Assembly: GCA_937952345.1 (NCBI GenBank)
Contig: CALFYN010001018.1
Location: forward strand, 1 to 11,634
Direction of reading: 5' to 3'
DNA length: 11,634 nucleotides
DNA from: an uncultured Acidobacteriota bacterium
Lineage (GTDB): Bacteria; Acidobacteriota; Terriglobia; Bryobacterales; Bryobacteraceae
Of the stretch, positions 6,461-11,634 are shown piece by piece; position 1 is the stretch's first letter, and each line of letters begins with the position of its first letter. The position numbers and the translations under genes are program-made. The notes beneath the pieces were generated by a model. It was given only the letters and a program-made list of their open reading frames with translations. It was not told the origin of the DNA and did not search any database.

Positions 6461-6476
6461 CTTTCACACGCAGTAA

Positions 6477-7535
6477 CTACTTCGATTTGCCGGGAGCCGC
6501 CGCGGCCACGGCCGCCGGCTCAGCAGCCTCCTGCGCCAGCCCCAACACTTTCCGCAATTCCGTATCGATGGTCGTACGGATATCTTTGTTGTCCCGCAGG
6601 AACTGCCGCGCATTCTCGCGCCCCTGGCCGATGCGGTCTCCACGGAAGCTGTACCACGATCCGCTCTTTTCCACCAGGTTGTTCCCCACGCCCAGATCCA
6701 GCAGATCGCCTTCCTTCGAAATCCCTTCCCCGTACATGATGTCGAACTCGGCTTCACGGAACGGCGGCGCCAGCTTGTTCTTCACGATCTTCACTTTCGT
6801 GCGGTTCCCGGTCACCGTCTCACCGTCCTTCAACGCCGCAATGCGCCGGATATCCGCACGCACCGATGAGTAAAATTTGAGCGCGCGGCCACCCGTGGTG
6901 GTCTCCGGATTGCCGAACATCACCCCGATCTTCTCGCGAATCTGGTTGATAAAAATCAGACACGTATTCGACTTCGCCACTACGCCCGTCAGCTTCCGCA
7001 TCGCCTGGCTCATCAGCCGCGCCTGCACGCCCATGAAGCTGTCACCCATTTCCCCATCCAACTCCGTCTTCGGCACCAACGCCGCTACCGAGTCCACAAT
7101 CAGAACATCGATCGACCCCGAGGCAATCAGGGCATTGGTAATCTCCAGCGCCTGCTCCGCGTAATCCGGCTGCGACACCAGCAGATTGTCCACGTCCACA
7201 CCCAGCTTGCGCGCATAGATGGGATCCAAGGCGTGCTCTACGTCGATGAACGCCGCCATGCCGCCCGCCTTCTGCGACTCAGCCACCACCTGCAACGCTA
7301 CCGTGGTCTTTCCCGAGGACTCCGGCCCGAAAATCTCGCTGATGCGGCCGCGCGGGAATCCGCCGACGCCCAGCGCGTAGTCGAGCGAAATCGATCCAGT
7401 CGAGATCGCCGAAATCGGCACCACCGCTTCGCGCGACCCCAGCCGCACGATCGACCCCTTCCCGAACTGCTTCTCAATCGCCCCCAGCGTTGTGCTCAGC
7501 ACCCGCGCGCGCTCTTTGTCGTCCATGACCGCCAT
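6477..7535 (-). CDS. recA: Recombinase RecA
   Basis: Encodes 352 residues, the usual RecA length. RecA coats single-stranded DNA, drives homologous strand exchange in an ATP-dependent way and triggers LexA self-cleavage. Conserved parts include Walker A GPESSGKT (70-77), catalytic Glu100, Walker B VLIVD (144-148), the loop L1 area MGDSFMGVQARLMSQAMRKL (163-182) and loop L2 starting NQIREKIGVMFGNPETTTGG (197-216). The C-terminal tail is Ala-rich and lacks the acidic end of the E. coli protein. The ATG at 7535 is preceded by AGGAG at 10 bases; longer starts up to 7574 would add residues not found in RecA. A LexA-like palindrome lies 51-68 bases upstream. No recX follows; the next gene, 33 bp on, is an amidohydrolase. 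Confidence 0.98.
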   Translation of the reverse strand: MAVMDDKERARVLSTTLGAIEKQFGKGSIVRLGSREAVVPISAISTGSISLDYALGVGGFPRGRISEIFGPESSGKTTVALQVVAESQKAGGMAAFIDVEHALDPIYARKLGVDVDNLLVSQPDYAEQALEITNALIASGSIDVLIVDSVAALVPKTELDGEMGDSFMGVQARLMSQAMRKLTGVVAKSNTCLIFINQIREKIGVMFGNPETTTGGRALKFYSSVRADIRRIAALKDGETVTGNRTKVKIVKNKLAPPFREAEFDIMYGEGISKEGDLLDLGVGNNLVEKSGSWYSFRGDRIGQGRENARQFLRDNKDIRTTIDTELRKVLGLAQEAAEPAAVAAAAPGKSK

Positions 7536-7585
7536 GTGATGTTGACTCCTGACCGGTGAAGTGGAAAGAACCATCCTAGCACGAT

Positions 7586-7603
7586 ACTGTAAAAATTTAC
7601 AGT
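7586..7603. promoter_or_regulatory. Putative LexA operator (SOS box) of recA
   Basis: The minus strand reads ACTGTAAATTTTTACAGT, with perfect 8-bp arms and the core CTGT-N8-ACAG that defines the E. coli-type LexA box. It lies 51-68 bases before the recA start. A TAGGAT hexamer about 9 bases downstream of it, toward recA, is a possible -10 element, so a bound repressor would overlap the -35 region. The box also overlaps the stop codon of the VWFA gene (7597-7599). Function is inferred from motif and position. Confidence 0.7.
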
Positions 7604-8529
7604 CTCGGCGCGTAATATCCTCTGCGCGCCCGCACCACCAGGTCTTTCCGTCCCTTTACCCGGATTTCGATCGGTTGAAACAACCCGTCCGTGGCAAGCG
7701 GTTCCGGCCGGTAAAGGATGTTGTACTGAGAACGTAGCTGGTTGGAAATGTTTTCAAAGCTTTGTGTCAGATCTTCCACCTTGAACGGAAACAGCGCAAT
7801 GCCGCCCGTCTCCGCCGCCAGGTATCGCAGCACCTTGTCCCCATCCGTGGGCGACCGCGTGATGTTGGTCGACACCGTGTAGACAACCACATCCGCCTTC
7901 TGCGCCATCTCCAACGCCTGCTCACGCGTGTACCGGCTCTGGTTGTCGTCGCCGTCGCTCAACACCACAACCGCGCGCCGGAATTTATGTCGCGGCTGAT
8001 CTTTCATCAAGCGGTCGCGGCAGGCGTTGAAGATCGCATCATAGAGTGCCGTGCCACCCCCCGGCCGCAGATCGCGAATCGTGTTGATCAGCTTTTCGGG
8101 GTCGTCCGTGAGATCGCTCACCATCTCCGCCGCCGTGTCGAAGCTCACAATCATCGCCCGGTCCGTCCGCGGCCGCAGCAGGCTGTTGAGAAACTCGATG
8201 GCCGCCTCCTGCTCAAACCGGAAACGGTCGCGGATGCTGTTGCTTGTGTCGATCAGCAGCCCCAACCGCAACGGCAAGCCGCTTTCCGCCGTGAACTCCA
8301 GGATGTTCTGCCGCCTCTTGTTCTCGATGACTTCGAAGTCGTCCTTCGTGAGGTTGGTGACAAATCGACCTTTCTTATCGGTGACAGTAAACAGGATGCT
8401 AACGCGGGTCACATCCAATGTGATTCGGCTCTGCGGGTCATCTGCAATGCTGGCCGGCGTAGGAGCCTGCGCCCAGACCACAAGGCCCAGAGCCATAGCG
8501 ACACACAACCACACACACAACAACTTCAT
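7597..8529 (-). CDS. Secreted VWFA-related protein of the acidobacterial type
   Basis: Encodes 310 residues. An N-terminal signal peptide (1-20, KLLCVWLCVAMALGLVVWAQA) indicates export. Residues about 38-80 form the short beta domain (VTRVSILFTVTDKKGRFVTNLTKDDFEVIENKR) that precedes the von Willebrand A domain in the family TIGR03436, typical of Acidobacteria. The VWA domain (about 88-275) has an intact MIDAS site: DTSNS (94-98), Thr160 in GGGTALYDAI and Asp192 in VLSDGDDN. Metal-dependent ligand binding is expected, but the ligand is unknown and no member of this family has a function I can name. The start at 8529 gives a well-formed signal peptide, although the Shine-Dalgarno sequence is poor. 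It begins 19 bp after the rluD-like stop and has its own candidate promoter. Confidence 0.92.
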   Translation of the reverse strand: MKLLCVWLCVAMALGLVVWAQAPTPASIADDPQSRITLDVTRVSILFTVTDKKGRFVTNLTKDDFEVIENKRRQNILEFTAESGLPLRLGLLIDTSNSIRDRFRFEQEAAIEFLNSLLRPRTDRAMIVSFDTAAEMVSDLTDDPEKLINTIRDLRPGGGTALYDAIFNACRDRLMKDQPRHKFRRAVVVLSDGDDNQSRYTREQALEMAQKADVVVYTVSTNITRSPTDGDKVLRYLAAETGGIALFPFKVEDLTQSFENISNQLRSQYNILYRPEPLATDGLFQPIEIRVKGRKDLVVRARRGYYAPRL

Positions 8530-8547
8530 GACGGGATACCCGCTTTG

Positions 8548-8577
8548 ATTATAGGAGCGAATTCAACCACTCCTCAA
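8548..8577 (-). promoter_or_regulatory. Candidate sigma-70 promoter of the VWFA gene
   Basis: On the minus strand TTGAGG (8577-8572) is separated by 18 bases from a perfect TATAAT (8553-8548). It lies inside the end of the upstream pseudouridine synthase gene. The predicted 5' leader before the ATG at 8529 would be only about 10-12 bases. Confidence 0.5.
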
Positions 8578-9469
8578 GCTCCCCGGGCAGCGGAGCTTCC
8601 ACTGTGACCACTTTCCCCGTCGCCGGCGAAGTGAACCGGATGCGCCAGGCATGTAGAAAGAACCGGCCTCGTTCCGGCTGCGCGGCCGCGCCATACAGCC
8701 TGTCGCCTGCCACTGGATGCCCGATGCTGGACAGGTGCACACGGATCTGATGTGTCCGCCCTGTGCCGATCCGCACCTCCAATAACGTATGCTTCGCAAA
8801 GCGCCGCGCCACGCGGAATTCGCTCCATGCGGCGCGTCCCCGGTCGAGCCGCGCCGTCATCTTTACCCGCGTCACCGGGTCGCGCGCGATGGGCTTATCG
8901 ATGCGGCCCGTGTCCTTTTTCACTACCCCCTCCACCAGCGCCAGATACGTCTTCTCCACTTCCCGCCCGGCAAACTGCGCCGCCAGTTTCTGATGCGACG
9001 CGTCATTGCGGGCCACCAGTAAAACACCGCTCGTCAGCTTGTCGAGCCGGTGCACAATGCCCGGACGGTCTTCGCCACCCGCGCTCGAAAGCCTGCCGAA
9101 ATGATGCAGCAGCGCATTCACCAGCGTTCCGGAATGCACTCCGGCTCCCGCATGCACCACCATCCCCGCCGGCTTGTTCACGGCAATTACGGCGTCGTCT
9201 TCATACAGCACCGTTACCGGCAAGTCCTCCGCCCGCGCGGCAAGCCCCGGACGCTCCACGGGCATCACCACCACGGCATCCCCCACCTTCAGCAAGTGCC
9301 CCGCCTTCACCATCGCTCCATTCACCAGCACCTGGCCGTCCTTGATCCACTCCTGCAATTGCGCACGGCTGCGATCCGCCATCTGCTGCTTCAGGAAATG
9401 ATCCAGCCGCTTACCTGCCGCGGCGGGGTCAATGTGGAACTCGTGAGTCAAGCCCCGATCATAGCGCAC
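8549..9469 (-). CDS. RluA/RluD-family pseudouridine synthase
   Basis: Encodes 306 residues, close to E. coli RluD. It isomerises uridines of structured RNA, most likely 23S rRNA, to pseudouridine in the cytoplasm. An S4 RNA-binding domain covers about residues 19-68 (GKRLDHFLKQQM...GQVLVNGAMVKAGHLLKVGD). The catalytic domain follows, with motif I VNKPAGMVVH (98-107), motif II GIVHRLDKLTSG with catalytic Asp143, motif III EKTYLALV and the C-terminal GRTHQIRVHLSSIGHPVAGD. The start is uncertain: GTG at 9469 is used here, but TTG at 9451, just before THEFHID, is equally possible, and no in-frame ATG exists nearby. Without an alignment I would not choose between RluC and RluD specificity. Confidence 0.94.
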   Translation of the reverse strand: MRYDRGLTHEFHIDPAAAGKRLDHFLKQQMADRSRAQLQEWIKDGQVLVNGAMVKAGHLLKVGDAVVVMPVERPGLAARAEDLPVTVLYEDDAVIAVNKPAGMVVHAGAGVHSGTLVNALLHHFGRLSSAGGEDRPGIVHRLDKLTSGVLLVARNDASHQKLAAQFAGREVEKTYLALVEGVVKKDTGRIDKPIARDPVTRVKMTARLDRGRAAWSEFRVARRFAKHTLLEVRIGTGRTHQIRVHLSSIGHPVAGDRLYGAAAQPERGRFFLHAWRIRFTSPATGKVVTVEAPLPGELEEWLNSLL

Positions 9470-9523
9470 ACATGCCCCGGCTTGACTTCAACGGTCAAAC
9501 GTGATTGTCTCTTCTTCATTGCG

Positions 9524-9552
9524 TTCAATTTAAGATCATCAGATCTTAAAAT
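9524..9552 (+). promoter_or_regulatory. Candidate promoter of the TonB-dependent receptor gene
   Basis: TTCAAT (9524-9529) and TAAAAT (9547-9552) are 17 bases apart. The -10 matches five of six consensus bases and the -35 is weak. A 22-bp palindrome fills the spacer, as expected for a repressor site. Confidence 0.35.
9529..9550. promoter_or_regulatory. Palindromic operator-like site before the TonB-dependent receptor
   Basis: Perfect 9-bp arms TTTAAGATC (9529-9537) and GATCTTAAA (9542-9550) flank the spacer ATCA. It lies 23 bases before the receptor ATG, in the intergenic region between divergent genes. Upstream, TTGAC (9482-9486) and GTCAA (9494-9498) form a second, shorter dyad. The regulator is unknown. 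Confidence 0.55.
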
Positions 9553-9572
9553 CTCAGTGAGGAAGGATGCAT

Positions 9573-11634
9573 ATGCGACGCTTCGCTTCTCCGCTCCTCA
9601 TTCTCTTGTTCTGCGTGGAACTGGCACTCACTCAGGACTACCGTGCAAAAGTGCAAGGCACTGTCACCGACGCGACTACCGCTGTCATCGCCGGCGTCCA
9701 GGTGCGCCTCCGCAATATGAACACCGGCGTGGAAGTGGCCCGCTCCACCAACCCCAGCGGCCAGTTTCTCTTCGACTTCGTTGATCCCGGCACCTACGAA
9801 CTGACAGCCGAAATGGAAGGCTTTAACAAGTTCGTCCAGCAGAACATCCTCGTCCAGACACGCGGCGACGTCACCGTGAATCCGGCCCTGCGCGTCGGCC
9901 AAATGGTGGAAACCGTCAACGTCTCCGAGCAGGCCGTCGAAGTGCAGTTCAACACCTCTACCATGTCGCTCACCGTCGACCGCAAGATGCTCACTGAACT
10001 CCCCGTACTCGCCCGCAATCCCTTCACTCTTGTGCTGCTCGACCCCGCCGTCGTCAACCGCTACACCTCCAACCTCGCCACCCGCAATCCCTTCTACATG
10101 TGGTCGTCCAGCTCCATGGACGTCGGCGGTTCCACCACGCGCAAGAACGAACTGCAGTTGGACGGCGCCCCGCTGCAACTCGGCTGGAAAGGTTCCTACG
10201 CGCCACCCATGGACGCCACCCAGGAAGTGGCTGTACAACAGAATGCCGTCGATGCCGAATATGGCCACAGCGCCGGCGGTGTGCTGACCCTATCCGTAAA
10301 GTCCGGCACCAACGAGTTCCACGGCACTGGCTACTACTTCGGCCGCAATCCCGCCCTCAACGCAGTCTCCAACTCCGTCGTCCGCGCCAAGAACCTCGTC
10401 CGGAATCACATCTACGGCGGCACACTCGGCAACCCCATCATCAAAAACAAACTGTTCAACTTTGTTTCCTTCGAACGCTGGGAAACCAAAGACCCGCGCA
10501 ACGCGCTCATGACACTGCCAACCGACCTCGAACGCGCCGGCAACTTCTCTCAATCCATGAATCCCGATGGCGGCCTCCGGGCCATCTTCGATCCCTACAC
10601 CACGCAACTCAACGGCAACGTGGCCACCCGCACCCCGTTCGCCGGCAATGTCATCCCGCGTTCCCGCATCGATCCTCTCTCCGCCCGCTTCCTGCAGGAT
10701 ATCTGGAGCCCCAACAACCCCGGCGACAATATCACCGGCGTCAACAACTACAAGCAGGCCTATTTCTGGTACCTCTACAACTGGAACTTCAACAACCGCA
10801 CGGACTGGAACATCAACGATAAATGGAAGGTCTTCGGCCGCTACAGCCGATTCCGCACCGATCTCAGCCAGAACAATTACACCCCCAATAACTCCCCAGC
10901 CATGACAGACGACAATGGCGGCGCCATGAATTCTCGCAACATCGCCGCCGATGCCGTCTGGACCATGAACGCATCCACGGTCGTCAATTTCCGCTGGAGC
11001 TACGCCACCTTGAATGACGACTACGACTCACCCACAGCCATTGGCGCCTCAGGCCTCGATCAGTTCTGGCCCAATAAGTGGTTCCAATCCTATCTGCCTG
11101 GGATTCCCGCGGTCTACTATCCGAACCTTGTGGTCTCCGGCGTCGGAAGCGCCAGCTTCGGCAAAGGCGGCTATTGGTATCAGCATCCGCAAAGCTACAA
11201 CTACAGCGGACGCGTTTCCAAGAACATCGGCCGCAACTACCTCAAGTTCGGTGGCGAAAGCCGGCTCCTTCGCGGTAGCTCCGTGCGTCCGAACCTGATG
11301 AATTTCAATTTCGGGCCTGCGCTCACTGCCGATACATTCCAAGCTCCGAACACTCGTCTTCGCGGGGATGCGTGGGCCACGTTCCTGCTGGGCGCGCTCG
11401 AGAGCAACTCCCAGGCGCAGCACATCCCGTTGCAGCAACCCCGCACTTCGTTCTATGGCCTGTTCGTGCACAACGACTTCAAGGTGAACAAAAACCTCAC
11501 CATCAATATGGGCTTGCGCTATGAGTACGAAACCGGCGCCTACGACCCCCTCGACCGTGTCTCACGCCCACTCGATCTCTCCGCACCCATCCCGGACATG
11601 CAGCGAACCCCGCCTCCCATTCCCGCCGACATCG
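9573..11634 (+). CDS. TonB-dependent receptor with carboxypeptidase-regulatory domain (Oar-like), 3' incomplete
   Basis: The frame stays open from the ATG at 9573 to the end of the window: 687 codons, no stop. A signal peptide spans about residues 1-20 (RRFASPLLILLFCVELALT). A carboxypeptidase-regulatory-like beta-sandwich follows at 25-110 (VQGTVTDATTAVIAGVQVRLRN...SGQFLFDFVDPGTYELTAE). Next is the TonB plug, with LPVLARNPFTLVLLDPAVV (143-161), ELQLDGAP (193-200) and AEYGHSAGGVLTLSVKSGTNEFHG (228-251). The rest is outer-membrane beta-barrel sequence rich in aromatic and Asn residues. Family members usually have about 1,000-1,200 residues, so perhaps 300-500 are missing. These receptors sit in the outer membrane and probably take up large substrates such as glycans, or act in adhesion; the substrate here is unknown. 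GGAAGG (9561-9566) lies 6 bases before the chosen ATG; another in-frame ATG at 9567 is too close to it. Confidence 0.93.
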   Translation, partial: MRRFASPLLILLFCVELALTQDYRAKVQGTVTDATTAVIAGVQVRLRNMNTGVEVARSTNPSGQFLFDFVDPGTYELTAEMEGFNKFVQQNILVQTRGDVTVNPALRVGQMVETVNVSEQAVEVQFNTSTMSLTVDRKMLTELPVLARNPFTLVLLDPAVVNRYTSNLATRNPFYMWSSSSMDVGGSTTRKNELQLDGAPLQLGWKGSYAPPMDATQEVAVQQNAVDAEYGHSAGGVLTLSVKSGTNEFHGTGYYFGRNPALNAVSNSVVRAKNLVRNHIYGGTLGNPIIKNKLFNFVSFERWETKDPRNALMTLPTDLERAGNFSQSMNPDGGLRAIFDPYTTQLNGNVATRTPFAGNVIPRSRIDPLSARFLQDIWSPNNPGDNITGVNNYKQAYFWYLYNWNFNNRTDWNINDKWKVFGRYSRFRTDLSQNNYTPNNSPAMTDDNGGAMNSRNIAADAVWTMNASTVVNFRWSYATLNDDYDSPTAIGASGLDQFWPNKWFQSYLPGIPAVYYPNLVVSGVGSASFGKGGYWYQHPQSYNYSGRVSKNIGRNYLKFGGESRLLRGSSVRPNLMNFNFGPALTADTFQAPNTRLRGDAWATFLLGALESNSQAQHIPLQQPRTSFYGLFVHNDFKVNKNLTINMGLRYEYETGAYDPLDRVSRPLDLSAPIPDMQRTPPPIPADI

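Noticed and set aside
5370..6476. 368-residue open frame on the plus strand opposite the amidohydrolase gene
   Set aside because: Composition is typical of an antisense shadow (Arg/His-rich), and the minus strand carries a well-conserved protein family.
7762..8607. 281-residue plus-strand open frame opposite the VWFA gene
   Set aside because: Antisense to a protein with an intact signal peptide and MIDAS motif; no domain visible in the plus-strand translation.
9546..10268. 240-residue minus-strand frame opposite the start of the TonB-dependent receptor
   Set aside because: The Gly/Val/His-rich translation is typical of a shadow of a codon-biased gene, and the plus-strand frame has clear domains from its first codon.

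Overview
The window looks like chromosomal DNA of a high-GC acidobacterium, probably of the Bryobacter/Solibacter group. This rests on two gene types that are abundant there: a secreted protein of the acidobacterial VWFA-related family and an Oar-like TonB-dependent receptor with an N-terminal carboxypeptidase-regulatory domain. The taxonomy is an inference from gene content, with no marker comparison behind it.

Layout: eight genes run leftward on the minus strand from 9469 to 76, and one gene runs rightward from 9573 off the right end. The right half is mostly conserved housekeeping and lineage-typical content: an RluD-type pseudouridine synthase (8549-9469), the VWFA-related protein (7597-8529), recA (6477-7535) and a Tat-exported amidohydrolase-2 protein (5526-6443). 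An 18-bp palindrome of the CTGT-N8-ACAG type lies just upstream of recA and looks like a LexA operator. The TonB-dependent receptor (9573-11634, incomplete) is divergent from rluD and has a perfect 9-bp-arm palindrome in its promoter region.

The most interesting part is the four-gene operon 5262-76 (gaps of 25, 21 and 11 bp). It encodes, in transcription order, a 165-residue Cys/Ser/Thr-rich repetitive protein with a helical C-terminal tail, a protein resembling HopA1-type phospho-Ser/Thr lyases, a fused protein kinase-LanC enzyme with a small N-terminal winged-helix/RRE-like domain, and an ankyrin-repeat protein. Together these suggest a lanthipeptide-type (RiPP) pathway. The kinase would phosphorylate Ser/Thr of the precursor, the separate lyase would eliminate phosphate to dehydroamino acids, and the LanC domain, whose zinc site reads Cys/Cys-Cys-Gly, would add the many cysteines to form thioether rings.

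The architecture matches none of the lanthipeptide synthetase classes I-V as I know them. Kinase and cyclase are fused as in classes III/IV, the N-terminal lyase domain is missing, and a class-V-like lyase is encoded separately. The precursor is also unusual: two 16-residue Cys repeats followed by four tandem C-P-x-x-(S/T)-x-x heptads that place a Ser/Thr three residues before each of four cysteines, then a long charged helix after the cysteine region. No transporter, protease or immunity gene is visible; such genes could lie left of position 1. The 263-bp region upstream of the operon holds several dyad symmetries that may be regulatory.
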